In this document: positions 1 through 7,971 of the stretch, one piece after another
Numbering within the stretch: the first letter of the stretch is position 1
Layout: each line of letters starts with the position of its first letter
Assembly: GCF_013520865.1 (NCBI RefSeq)
Contig: NZ_JACDXJ010000003.1
Coordinates: forward strand, 1 to 64,000
From: Microvirga mediterraneensis
Lineage (GTDB): Bacteria > Pseudomonadota > Alphaproteobacteria > Rhizobiales > Beijerinckiaceae
DNA length: 64,000 nucleotides
Direction of reading: 5' to 3'
Program-made: the position numbers and the translations under genes
The notes under the pieces: generated by a model
The model's database searches: none
Seen by the model: the letters and a program-made list of their open reading frames with translations, nothing else
What the model was told of the DNA's origin: nothing

Positions 1-136
1 GTTGAATTACCGCGTTGACAGAGGCGAAGGTCGTCTCATGCAGGGCACCCGGCACGCCGGAGCAGGCGTCGCCATAGAGGACGAACTGGTGGCCGCGCGC
101 ACGGGGAAGGAGAGCCGGGATTTCGTCTTGCGGCAT
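1..136 (-). CDS. Partial unknown protein (N-terminal 45 residues)
   Basis: An open frame on the minus strand starts with ATG at 136 and runs off the left edge of the window. The visible residues begin MPQDEIPALLPRARG and contain the stretch HQFVLYGDACSGVPG. I do not recognise the family, and too little is present to assign a domain. The upstream sequence has no strong Shine-Dalgarno match, so the start is only the first ATG that keeps the frame. It is divergent from the HD-domain gene that follows, with about 270 bases between them. Confidence 0.4.
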   Translation of the reverse strand, partial: MPQDEIPALLPRARGHQFVLYGDACSGVPGALHETTFASVNAVIQ

Positions 137-408
137 TTCGGCTAAGGTCCGGGGAGCAGAAGCCAAGACATGCCCTATCGTTCGTGATTTGAGAACCACC
201 ACCTCAGCGAAGGGGTCTGCCGTGTTTGATCCGCATCGTTGCCTAAGGCGGTGAACGGCGTTCTCCCGGATTGACGTAAGGGCACAGCCGATCATCAGGA
301 GCGCCTCGCGGGTCTCAACGAAGACCCCTAGGTATTTCCTGTCGCGGTCTCGGGAGGGCCTCAGCTATAGTCGTCGGCTAACGTCGAATCCTATTCAGGG
401 TGTCCCAC

Positions 409-1254
409 ATGATGACGATGCCGGCGCTCGTGGCGGACGAACTCGGCAAGCACCTTGCCGACGACTTCCGGCGCCTGTTCGGATCCTCGCACCAGGACGA
501 GGCCGAGCGGCTCGACGGCATCGCACGCGTCGCGCTCGAGTGCCTCGGCAGGAGCGACGCCCTCTACCACAATGTCGAGCACACCTTCCTCGTCACCCTG
601 GTCGGACGCGACATCCTGCGCGGCCGCATGCTGACCGAGCGTCTCGAGCCTGAGGACTACTCGCACCTGATCGTCGCCTGCCTGCTGCACGACATCGGCT
701 ATGTCCGCGGCATCCTCAAGGGCGACAGCCATGATCATTTTGTCGTCGACGCGGAGGGCCGGACCGTCACATTGGAGCGTGGGGCATCGGATGCGGCGCT
801 CACCCCCTACCACGTCGACCGCTCCAAGCTCTTTGTCATGGAGCGGTTCGGAGCCTCGCCGACGCTGGATGCCGAACGGGTGGCACGAGCGATCGAGTTC
901 ACCCGCTTCCCCGCGGGCCAAACCGGCGACAATGCTCCGGATGATCGGGAAGGGCGGCTTGTCCAGGCAGCCGACCTGATCGGTCAGCTCGGTGATCCCT
1001 TGTACCTGAAGAAGGCCAACGCACTGTTCTACGAGTTCGAGGAGATCGGCCTCAACCGCCAGCTCGGCTACGCCTCTCCGGCCGACATGGTCGAGCGCTA
1101 TCCCGACTTCTACTGGACCAGCGTCTCGCCGCACCTGGAAGAGGCTGTTGGGCATCTGAACGTGACGGCGGCCGGCCGGCAGTGGGTCGCGAACCTGCAC
1201 AGCCACGTGTTCTGCGCCGAGCATGCGTTCGCGCTGATGGGACCGCAGAGATAA
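409..1254 (+). CDS. HD-domain metal-dependent phosphohydrolase
   Basis: This 281-residue cytoplasmic protein looks like an HD-superfamily hydrolase. The segment HNVEHT (about residue 56) and the later LLHDIGYV give the histidine and His-Asp metal-binding pattern of the family. Known HD proteins hydrolyse nucleotides, cyclic nucleotides or other phosphoesters; the substrate here cannot be read from sequence. The second half is mostly helical with no second recognisable domain. I prefer the ATG at 409, which follows an AGGG motif at suitable spacing, over an in-frame GTG at 400. Its neighbour downstream is the convergent KGG stress peptide, so it is probably transcribed alone. Confidence 0.75.
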   Translation: MMTMPALVADELGKHLADDFRRLFGSSHQDEAERLDGIARVALECLGRSDALYHNVEHTFLVTLVGRDILRGRMLTERLEPEDYSHLIVACLLHDIGYVRGILKGDSHDHFVVDAEGRTVTLERGASDAALTPYHVDRSKLFVMERFGASPTLDAERVARAIEFTRFPAGQTGDNAPDDREGRLVQAADLIGQLGDPLYLKKANALFYEFEEIGLNRQLGYASPADMVERYPDFYWTSVSPHLEEAVGHLNVTAAGRQWVANLHSHVFCAEHAFALMGPQR

Positions 1255-1277
1255 GAGATGACTGATCGGAGGCTGAA

Positions 1278-1469
1278 CTAAGCCACTCCCACTGAAGCGT
1301 TCTGTCCATCGCGTGAAGACTGGCCGCCCTTACGGCCTGCTGCCGAGGCAAGATCCCGGTTCTGTGAGAACGACCGCTTGTCCGCGGGAACGCTCTTGCC
1401 GCCCCGGCTGGCGATCTCGCGCTGCCTCTCGGGGTCCATGGAGGCGAAGCCGCGTCGTGAGGTGTTCAT
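1278..1469 (-). CDS. KGG-repeat general stress peptide
   Basis: This 63-residue, very polar protein begins MNTSRRGFASMDPERQREI and carries two glycine-rich basic motifs, ASRGGKSVP and AGRKGG, characteristic of the KGG family (stress-induced acidophilic repeat, as in the con-10 and YciG proteins). Members are small, probably disordered proteins induced by general stress; their biochemical role is unknown. The start at 1469 is preceded by GAGGAG about nine bases upstream. A weak EcfG-like pattern (TGAAC-N17-GTT, one mismatch) lies upstream on the same strand. It fits the nearby DUF2382 and CsbD stress genes. Confidence 0.8.
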   Translation of the reverse strand: MNTSRRGFASMDPERQREIASRGGKSVPADKRSFSQNRDLASAAGRKGGQSSRDGQNASVGVA

Positions 1470-1696
1470 TGCTCTCATCTCCTCATGATCTGGAACGAGA
1501 TCTGGGAAACCGCCAAGCAAGGCAAAGGTTCAAGCTTGGCTTGACCGTCTTCACTGAAGGCGTACGGTCGTGGAGCGGCTGAATTAGACTCACCGCCCCG
1601 TCGCGCGATCCGGCTCTCGCTCTGTCGCGGCTTGGGCTCATGTGTTCAGGATTGACTGCGGCTGGGGTGGTCTGACCTGTCATTCGGGAGGGGAAC

Positions 1697-2008
1697 ATGG
1701 GTGAATGGAACACGATCTTTGACGGCGAGGTTGAGGGACGCCAAGTCGCGGTGAAGGTCTACCGGAGCAGCATTGAGGCCGACCAAGAGGATGATGAAGG
1801 TCCGGCTGTGCGGGTCACGACCACCTCGATCGACGAGTTTCCGGGCGGGCCGGAAGACGACGGCAACACTCTCCTGGTCCAGCGGCAGGAGACAGCGCGT
1901 TTCGTTACTCTGGAACCCTACAGTCTCGATGACCTTGAAGGTGAGTTGATGGAGGTCGGGTTCAGCCCCGAAGCCGCGACTACGATTGCCCGCAAGGTGC
2001 CGGTCTGA
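1697..2008 (+). CDS. Hypothetical acidic 103-residue protein
   Basis: This is a small acidic soluble protein with no signal peptide or membrane segment. It begins MGEWNTIFDGEVEGRQVAV, a beta-rich start, has an acidic linker with several Asp/Glu residues around residue 35, and ends in a short helical part (SPEAATTIARKVPV). A good ribosome site, GGGAGGGG, sits just before the ATG at 1697, which supports it being a real gene. I do not recognise a family. It stands alone between the KGG peptide and the HWE kinase. Confidence 0.6.
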   Translation: MGEWNTIFDGEVEGRQVAVKVYRSSIEADQEDDEGPAVRVTTTSIDEFPGGPEDDGNTLLVQRQETARFVTLEPYSLDDLEGELMEVGFSPEAATTIARKVPV

Positions 2009-2183
2009 GGCATCTTAAAACTTAGTGAGGGGTAAACGCTCCACATCCGTTCCATGCTCATTCAGCATGGCAGGACCGACCACTTTCAGGTTTGTCTCAC
2101 GCCGGACGCGCTGTAGATGACCCCTCCTCCGCCGCGGTGCTCCCGCGGCGAGTTTCCTTCTTAAACCCTGCTACTCCCATCGA

Positions 2184-3584
2184 GTGGCCTTTTCCCCGCT
2201 GCCAGCACGCAGCGCCTTCGCGCGTGGCTGGTCCACTATTGAGGTTGCGTCATGTTTTTGTCCGTCGTTCTTTCAGGTCTTCACCAAGGTTCATCTGCCT
2301 TTGACGGGAGCGGCTGCCATCACTCTTCTGCATCCGGACGATCAGGGCCGTGTGCGCGCTGAAGCCGCCCAAGCCCTCAAAGCCGGGATCGGAGCGCGCT
2401 TTGAGGCTACCGCCCGCGTCCTGCATCCTGGCTCCGAGACAAGCTTGCATGTACGGGTCAACGGTCAGGTTGCGGTGCCGAGCACTGGCACGGCGCAGCC
2501 TCGCAGCCCCTGTCTCGTCGGCACCCTTCAGATCGTCGCGCCCTCAGAGCCGATTGACACCGGATCGCATCCGGACGAACCGCGCCTGAACGCGATCCTC
2601 AACACCATGCCGCAGATGGTCTGGTCGACGCGGCCGGACGGCTTCCACGACTACTACAACGACCGCTGGTATGAATTCACTGGCATGCCGCATGGGTCCA
2701 CCGACGGAGAGAGGTGGAGCGGCATGTTCCACCCTGATGATCAGCCCCGCGCCAGGGCACGGTGGCATCGCTCCCGTACGACGGGTGAGCCGTACGAGAT
2801 CGAATACCGGCTGCGCCGGCATGACGGCGCGTATCGCTGGACCCTCGGGCGAGCTCTGCCGATCCGCAGTTCGGATGGGACGATCGAGCGCTGGTTCGGC
2901 ACCTGCACCGACATCCACGACCTCAAGCTGTCGGAGGAGCAGCGCGAGCTGATTGCCCGCGAACTCTCGCATCGGATCAAGAACATCTTTGCGGTGGTCA
3001 CGAGCCTCGTGACGCTGACATCGCGCGGTGACCCGGGGGCGCAATCCTTTGCCATCGGCTTGGTGCAGCGCTTGAGCAGCCTCGCGCACGTCCATGGCTA
3101 CATCCAGCCGAACGTGCCCTGGGAGGAAGCCGAGCCGGCAAGCCGCACGGCCCTCGGCCTCCTCGGCATCTTGGTTCGGCCGTACCAGCACGACAAGGAA
3201 GGAGCGCCCGGGCCGGGGGTCCGGCGACTGGAGGAGCGGGTGAGCATCTCTGGCGATGATGCACCGATCGGAGCAGCGGCCGGAACGGCGTTGGTCCTGA
3301 TCGTTCATGAACTCGCGACCAATGCCATCAAGTATGGCAGCCTCTCGCGCCCCGACGGGAGCGTCGCCATCAGGGGGGAGGCCTTGCCGGAGCAGCAGTT
3401 CCGCCTCACCTGGCAGGAACGCGGCGGACCGCCCGTCGCAGGACCGCCTGGCCGTCAGGGTTTCGGTACCTTACTGGCGTACCGCGGCGCGACGGGTCAG
3501 CTCGGAGCCCACATCGAGCAGGATTGGTCGCCGGACGGCCTCACGGTATGTTTGACAATGCCGATCGAATACCTGGGCCGGTAG
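2184..3584 (+). CDS. PAS-domain HWE-family sensor histidine kinase, N-terminus uncertain
   Basis: This is a cytoplasmic sensor kinase of the HWE/HisKA_2 type common in Hyphomicrobiales. Roughly residues 130-250 form a PAS/PAC domain (NTMPQMVWSTRPDG, then WFGTCTDIHDLK). The phospho-acceptor region follows at about 260 (RELSHRIKNIFAVV), and the ATPase part has VHELATNAIKYGSLS, the N-box with the HWE-type spacing, and a closing GFGTLL glycine motif. The first 60 residues read like out-of-frame sequence (several Cys, no structure) and then enter the second half of another PAS domain (LLHPDDQGRVRAEA), so an N-terminal PAS domain seems to have been lost or the start lies near 2299. Partners are likely PhyR-type or single-domain receivers, not identified here. 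Confidence 0.7.
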   Translation: MAFSPLPARSAFARGWSTIEVASCFCPSFFQVFTKVHLPLTGAAAITLLHPDDQGRVRAEAAQALKAGIGARFEATARVLHPGSETSLHVRVNGQVAVPSTGTAQPRSPCLVGTLQIVAPSEPIDTGSHPDEPRLNAILNTMPQMVWSTRPDGFHDYYNDRWYEFTGMPHGSTDGERWSGMFHPDDQPRARARWHRSRTTGEPYEIEYRLRRHDGAYRWTLGRALPIRSSDGTIERWFGTCTDIHDLKLSEEQRELIARELSHRIKNIFAVVTSLVTLTSRGDPGAQSFAIGLVQRLSSLAHVHGYIQPNVPWEEAEPASRTALGLLGILVRPYQHDKEGAPGPGVRRLEERVSISGDDAPIGAAAGTALVLIVHELATNAIKYGSLSRPDGSVAIRGEALPEQQFRLTWQERGGPPVAGPPGRQGFGTLLAYRGATGQLGAHIEQDWSPDGLTVCLTMPIEYLGR

Positions 3585-3629
3585 CGGCTGCAACAGCAAT
3601 GGCCACCCGCATGGCCGAGCTGGAATTCA

Positions 3630-4367
3630 TCAGGGGAGCGGAAGGATGGTCTGGTAGGTCTCGCGCAGCACGCCATAACAGCGGCAGGACAATGCTTCAA
3701 GCCGAGCCCGATCGAGCACAATCACACTGGAGGAATCCAGTCGAACAATTCCATGGGCCTCGAAGGATCGGATCACCGCCGCCAAGCTCTGCCTCCGGAC
3801 GCCGAGCATGGCGGCCAATAACGTCCGGGACAGCATGATGCTCGCGCCAGAACCGGTCCTGTCGTGAGCCTCGAGCAGGCACCGGGCACAGCGCGCCTCC
3901 AGCGTGTGGACGCTGCTGCAGGCGGCCGATTGGATCGACTGTTTCAGCAGCACCTTGCTGAAGCGGAGCAGTAGATCGTTCAGGATTGGATGCGTCCGGC
4001 TGAGCCTGAGCAACCCATCAATTGAAACGCGGGTTGCGGTTCCCGAACTGTGAACGACGGCGCGGCACAAGGCGCGCTGGTCATCGCCGAGCACGGCCCA
4101 GAAGCCGAGATACCCCTCTGCTCCGACCGTCGCGGTTTCAACCACCTTCTGATCGCTCATCGGAGACACGAGGGCGATGACGCTGCCGTGTGGAAACAGC
4201 GCCTCCCGTACCGGCTCTCCGAGCTCCTGAAGCACCCGGCCGCGGCTCAAAGAGATGATGCTCGCCTGCTCCGTGAGCGCCTCAAGGACATTCTCGGGGA
4301 GGGCGGCGAGGAGAAGGTTAGCGGTGTGCCCGCCCCCCGCGAAAGCACGACTGTCTTGGCTTGGCAC
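3630..4367 (-). CDS. Crp/Fnr-family transcriptional regulator
   Basis: This 245-residue protein has a cyclic-nucleotide-binding-like beta roll (about residues 20-130, for example LQELGEPVREALFPHGSVIALV) and a C-terminal winged helix (about 165-225, LLAAMLGVRRQSLAAVIRSF). Its recognition helix, RRQSLAAVI, lacks the E-xx-SR of FNR and FixK, so it should bind a different site from the TTGAT-N4-ATCAA boxes elsewhere in this window. No iron-sulfur cysteine cluster is seen. The only available start is a GTG at 4367. It is convergent with the HWE kinase, with 45 bases between the stop codons. Confidence 0.8.
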   Translation of the reverse strand: MPSQDSRAFAGGGHTANLLLAALPENVLEALTEQASIISLSRGRVLQELGEPVREALFPHGSVIALVSPMSDQKVVETATVGAEGYLGFWAVLGDDQRALCRAVVHSSGTATRVSIDGLLRLSRTHPILNDLLLRFSKVLLKQSIQSAACSSVHTLEARCARCLLEAHDRTGSGASIMLSRTLLAAMLGVRRQSLAAVIRSFEAHGIVRLDSSSVIVLDRARLEALSCRCYGVLRETYQTILPLP

Positions 4368-4708
4368 GGCAACTCTACCGGAGGAACAGTTTACGTTGAG
4401 CGATTAACGCATCGAGGTCGGTCCGGTTCTCTATCCGGCGAGCCCCAACGCCCGCCTTGGTTTGAGAGATCACCTGGTCTCCACCCTAGGACCCCTGAGC
4501 GACTTCAGATCGAGCGTCAGGTGCTCAATCGACGAGAAGCGGTGCCTGAGTGGCGCCAAACCGGGCCAGCGGCACGCTTCAACCTGAGCCAGAACGGAAG
4601 CGCCATAGCGAGTTTGGCGCAAAGAACAGCAATTAAGCTACCTCTGGCCTCCTTTCTTGTCACCGGCCGGGAGCGGTTGCCACCACGGCATTGTCCGGTC
4701 GAATGCCG
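4368..4708. other. Gene-free stretch, no recognised content
   Basis: The roughly 340 bases between the Crp/Fnr gene start and the yihY stop hold no frame with convincing protein features. The part just right of 4368 must carry the Crp/Fnr promoter. I see no hairpin with a T-run, no repeat and no operator that I can support. Confidence 0.5.
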
Positions 4709-5881
4709 TCATGCCTTGGCCTGTCCCAAGGTGTCGGCCATGGTGGCGCCGCGCTGGCCCATCGGCCGATCCGGGCCAGTGGTCGTGTCCTTGGCTGTCT
4801 GGTGTTCCATCTCGGCGTTGATCTCGGCGCCGAGGAGCACGACGACGCCCGAGATCCAGATCCAGGTCATGAAGCCGATGACGGCGCCGAGCGAACCGTA
4901 GGTTTCATTGTAGCTGCCGAAGTTCGCCACGTACCAGGAGAACAGCATTGAGGCAACGAGCCACAGCACAGCGGCCACGAGGCTGCCGGGCGTCACCCAG
5001 GTCCACCGCGCCTTGTCGCGGCTCGGTCCGTAGCGGTAGAGAACCGCCAGGCCGAGGATCACTGCGGCCAGGAGAATGGGCCACCGCATCAGCGACAGCA
5101 GCCATTCGACGCTGCTGCGCAGCCCCACGAAATCGAGTACCACCGGCAGGATGACGATCCCGGCCAGGGCCAGCAGGAGGAACGCGATCGCGCCGAGCGT
5201 GAAGGTCAGGGACTGGACATTCAGCCACAAAAAGCTGCGCTTCTCCTCCTCGTCGTAGACGATGTTGAGAGCGTCGAAGATCGCCTTCATGCCGGCATTG
5301 GCGCTCCACAGCGACACCGCGAGACCGACAAAGAAGCTGAGGCCGAGGGCGCCCCCGCTGGCCGAAGCGATCCGGGAGACCTGCTCGCCGATGAGGTCGA
5401 TTGCCCCGCCCGGAAGCACGCTCGACAATGTGACGAGATTGTCCCGGATCGTCGCGGGATCGGCAAACAGGCCATAGAGCGACACCAAGGCCGCCAGAGC
5501 GGGGAACAGCGCCAGGAGGGCGTAGTAGGTCACGCCTGCGGCGACCGACATGAGACGGTCCTGGCCAAACTCCTCGTAGGTGCGCCACAGGATGTCCTTC
5601 CAACCCTTGGCTGGAATGGCGGCAGGTGTGTCAGCCTGCCGTCCCCTGCCCGGCTCCGCTGCGGCCGAGGCTGGCGCATGCTGCTCGTCGGCGGCCTCGG
5701 GAACTGGCTGGCTTTGACGCCCCGCCTGGGCCGGAAGGCCCGAAGCCCGCGGCACGACAGTCCTGCGCCCGCCGGCCACCAGCTGGAGCAGTGCCCATCC
5801 AGCGCCGATGGCCAGAACGGTCGAAGCGATCGAGGGAGCGGAACGCTCCTGCGGATCTCGGCGAGGGGGCTTAGCAGTCAT
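4709..5881 (-). CDS. YihY/UPF0761 family inner-membrane protein
   Basis: This is a 390-residue polytopic membrane protein of the YihY (formerly BrkB/RNase BN) family. After a proline-rich cytoplasmic N-terminus with one hydrophobic segment (about 15-35), the conserved entry motif LMSVAAGVTYYALLALFPAL is at about 125, followed by four or five further membrane segments and a polar tail ending DRPMGQRGATMADTLG. The function of the family is not settled; it was once misassigned as a ribonuclease. The start at 5881 (MTAKPPRRDPQ) is preferred to the in-frame codon at 5905. A candidate EcfG-type promoter lies upstream (GGAAC, 18 bases, GTT, at 5938-5963 on the minus strand). A truncated second copy of its 3' end is present at 15457-15656. 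Confidence 0.85.
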   Translation of the reverse strand: MTAKPPRRDPQERSAPSIASTVLAIGAGWALLQLVAGGRRTVVPRASGLPAQAGRQSQPVPEAADEQHAPASAAAEPGRGRQADTPAAIPAKGWKDILWRTYEEFGQDRLMSVAAGVTYYALLALFPALAALVSLYGLFADPATIRDNLVTLSSVLPGGAIDLIGEQVSRIASASGGALGLSFFVGLAVSLWSANAGMKAIFDALNIVYDEEEKRSFLWLNVQSLTFTLGAIAFLLLALAGIVILPVVLDFVGLRSSVEWLLSLMRWPILLAAVILGLAVLYRYGPSRDKARWTWVTPGSLVAAVLWLVASMLFSWYVANFGSYNETYGSLGAVIGFMTWIWISGVVVLLGAEINAEMEHQTAKDTTTGPDRPMGQRGATMADTLGQAKA

Positions 5882-5937
5882 GACACGCGACGAACCCTGA
5901 AACACAAGCCCAGTCCATCAGGCTTGGCTGTTGATGT

Positions 5938-5963
5938 AACCGGTCTGCCACGGCGAAGGTTCC
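5938..5963 (-). promoter_or_regulatory. Possible EcfG-type promoter of yihY
   Basis: Read on the minus strand, GGAAC (5959-5963) is followed after 18 bases by GTT (5938-5940), close to the alphaproteobacterial general-stress sigma (EcfG) pattern GGAAC-N16/17-CGTT. It lies about 57 bases before the yihY start. The spacing is at the long end, so confidence is modest. Confidence 0.35.
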
Positions 5964-6185
5964 GGACCGACGATCGGCCCAAGTTGCTGCGATCTCGGGG
6001 ACGGATGAGGAGGACCTCCTGGAAAGCGTGCCAATGCGCCCTACGACAATTGGATCGACCCGGAACGGCAGCACTAGGTGTCATCCGTAGTTAGGCGGGC
6101 AATCAGCGTTCCTGGAGGAGAACTAGCCGATGGAAAGGGTCGAGTTGGGGCACTTCGCCTATCGAATCCAGGAAAGCGAGGCAAG

Positions 6186-6503
6186 ATGCGCCTGAGCCCG
6201 GATCAAACGGATGACCTTGTGGAATGGGCCCGCCAAACCCCGGGCGTGCAGGAGGTGCGGCTGTTCACAGGCTCCAGTGGCGAGCACGATCCAGCCGGCG
6301 TCGATCTGGCGCTGACCCTCGGCGGGTTTGACGTGGGCGATCCGCTGACCCTGTATTGGTTCGAACGGGAAAGATGGGAGGCTTCGCTTGCCATGACTTT
6401 GGGCCTCCCTGTTACGCTGCACTGGTATGACGCTCAAGGAGCTCCGAAGGTTTATGCCACCTACCAGGGTCACAGCTTTGTAGTCTACTCCGGCAAACCT
6501 TGA
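6186..6503 (+). CDS. Hypothetical protein resembling a degenerate minimal nucleotidyltransferase
   Basis: This 105-residue soluble protein begins MRLSPDQTDDLVEWARQTPG. The segment VQEVRLFTGSSGEHDPAGVD is laid out like the active-site loop of minimal nucleotidyltransferases (v-LFGSRArG-x-SDiDla), but the second Gly-Ser and the Asp-x-Asp pair are not intact: it reads LFTGSSG and later GVDLAL. If the relationship is right, catalysis is probably lost. No HEPN partner is adjacent. The ATG at 6186 follows GAGGCAAG. Family assignment is by eye only. Confidence 0.5.
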   Translation: MRLSPDQTDDLVEWARQTPGVQEVRLFTGSSGEHDPAGVDLALTLGGFDVGDPLTLYWFERERWEASLAMTLGLPVTLHWYDAQGAPKVYATYQGHSFVVYSGKP

Positions 6504-6523
6504 ACCTGGAGAATATAGCAGCA

Positions 6524-6847
6524 TCACGGTCGGGCGACCTGCTTCGGCTTATGGCCGTGGATCACCGCTCGAAGCAGCGTGAGGCGCGCGAGCCCCCAAG
6601 GCATGCGCATGGCCACAGACAGCGGTCCGAAGGCCAGCGTCTCTGCGAAGCCGTCCCTCTCTGCCCGCGTTCCTTCTGTCGCCGGAGAGACGCGCCGAAT
6701 GCCCCGCGCTGCTCCAGATCCGGGAACCAGGATGGTTGGCGGCCCCAATCGTGTCTCCATCATGACCCAGGCGCTGTATGCGCCTCCTGCGGGCCTTTGT
6801 CCCACAAGAGCGAACACTTCCGCTTGCGGACTGCTACGGCTGATCAA
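6524..6847 (-). CDS. Hypothetical 107-residue protein, possibly coupled to the DUF2382 gene
   Basis: This minus-strand frame starts with TTG at 6847, overlapping the TGA stop of the preceding DUF2382 gene (TTGA), which suggests translational coupling. The product (MISRSSPQAEVFALVGQRP, then a hydrophobic GGAYSAWVMM and a basic C-terminus) has no family I recognise. The alternative is that this 340-base stretch is non-coding, so I hold the call lightly. Confidence 0.35.
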   Translation of the reverse strand: MISRSSPQAEVFALVGQRPAGGAYSAWVMMETRLGPPTILVPGSGAARGIRRVSPATEGTRAERDGFAETLAFGPLSVAMRMPWGLARLTLLRAVIHGHKPKQVARP

Positions 6848-7359
6848 TCCGGAACGTAGCGATCGGTCTCCGGTTTTGACCCTCCTTCAGCGATGCTGGT
6901 GCCATCCGGAGCCTCACGCTCGACGATCGCGCGTTGCTTGCGCAAGGTGACCGGGACCTCGACGGTCTCAGCGGCAACGCGGCGCCGGATGTGCAATTCC
7001 TCCTTCAGCACAAGGCGCTTCTCCACCACGAGCACCTCCTCCAGCACCGGCACGATGGTCACGTCGCCCTCGGTTCGGATCTCCGGGGCTGTCTCAACCA
7101 TCCTGTCGATCGGCACCCGCGTGACCTCCACGTCCTCGCGCTGCACGTCCGCGTGAGCGAGTTCCTCAACAGTGTCGGTGATCGTCCGCACGCGCACACG
7201 TCCGGGGACGACCTGCCGCTTGCTGATGGTGGCGGTCTCCTCAACCAGCGGGATGACGTCCTCGGCTACGGTGCGTGCGCTGCTCTTCAGAACATCATTA
7301 AGGACAGGCATCGGCTCTTGGTCATCCGTCGTGTTCGGGTTTGGGACTGGGTCAGCCAT
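6844..7359 (-). CDS. DUF2382 (YsnF/AvaK-like) stress protein
   Basis: This 171-residue acidic/basic alternating protein carries the DUF2382 domain, seen as VIPLVEETATISKRQVVPGR at about residue 30 and a long run of charged beta strands (VPVLEEVLVVEKRLVLKEEL). DUF2382 proteins such as YsnF in Bacillus are general-stress proteins of unknown mechanism. The start at 7359 has GAGAGG upstream. A perfect EcfG-type promoter (7386-7410) precedes it on the same strand. It is divergent from the secreted PepSY-like protein and belongs to a local set of three DUF2382 paralogues (also 7972-9021 and 12758-13651). Confidence 0.8.
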   Translation of the reverse strand: MADPVPNPNTTDDQEPMPVLNDVLKSSARTVAEDVIPLVEETATISKRQVVPGRVRVRTITDTVEELAHADVQREDVEVTRVPIDRMVETAPEIRTEGDVTIVPVLEEVLVVEKRLVLKEELHIRRRVAAETVEVPVTLRKQRAIVEREAPDGTSIAEGGSKPETDRYVPD

Positions 7360-7385
7360 CGATCCTCTCAGGGCAAGCGACAACC

Positions 7386-7410
7386 AACGGATGCCCGGAG
7401 CGGGAGTTCC
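7386..7410 (-). promoter_or_regulatory. EcfG-type general-stress promoter
   Basis: On the minus strand GGAAC (7406-7410), 17 bases and GTT (7386-7388) match the -35/-10 pattern of promoters used by the alphaproteobacterial ECF sigma factor EcfG. The pattern ends 27 bases before the DUF2382 start at 7359, a normal leader length. The product family is stress-induced elsewhere, which supports the call. Confidence 0.6.
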
Positions 7411-7537
7411 CGGCGCTGAAGAGGCTCTTGGAGCGGCCCGCCCGCAGAAACAGCTTTCGCCCGTAAGCCTGACAATGGGAACCGTCGCCGTGGTCGCACA
7501 TTGAGCCCCTACGTGTTTGACACATAGGAGAAGCACC

Positions 7538-7897
7538 TTGTTACGTCTCGGTTTCGCAACACTCGCCGTCATCTCGACACTTGCTACGGCTGCCATTGCC
7601 CAATCCACGAACTCTGAAGGCGCTGGATCCTTAGCCGCGCAACCGACAAACAGCGGTGCGTCCAACCCGGCCGTCACCCACAAGCCCGCGGACAGCCCGC
7701 AGACCACCGGTACGGTCGAGCCTGGCGCCAACAGCTTCACGGAAGCACAGGCGCGCTCCCGCATCGAAGCTCAGGGCTTCAGGAACGTCGCGGAGCTGCG
7801 CAAGGACGATCAGGGCATCTGGCGCGGCCAGGCAGAGCGCGATGGCAAGTCCGTCAGCGTCGCCATCGACTACAAGGGCACCGTGCAGGCGCAGTAA
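7538..7897 (+). CDS. Secreted PepSY-like small protein
   Basis: This 119-residue protein has a clear signal peptide (MLRLGFATLAVISTLATAA, cleavage likely after AIAQ), a Ser/Thr/Pro-rich linker, and a C-terminal domain (FTEAQARSRIEAQGFRNVAE) followed by IWRGQAERDGKSVSVAIDYK that resembles PepSY domains. It should be periplasmic. I choose TTG at 7538 because AGGAG lies seven bases before it; an upstream TTG at 7517 lacks a ribosome site. It precedes the DUF2382 gene at 7972 in the same direction and may be cotranscribed. Confidence 0.65.
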   Translation: MLRLGFATLAVISTLATAAIAQSTNSEGAGSLAAQPTNSGASNPAVTHKPADSPQTTGTVEPGANSFTEAQARSRIEAQGFRNVAELRKDDQGIWRGQAERDGKSVSVAIDYKGTVQAQ

Positions 7898-7971
7898 GCC
7901 AGATGTGCCTCCCATCCAACAAACAAGACGCCGCCGAACAGCAGAGCTCAATCCAAGGAAGTGAAACGATC

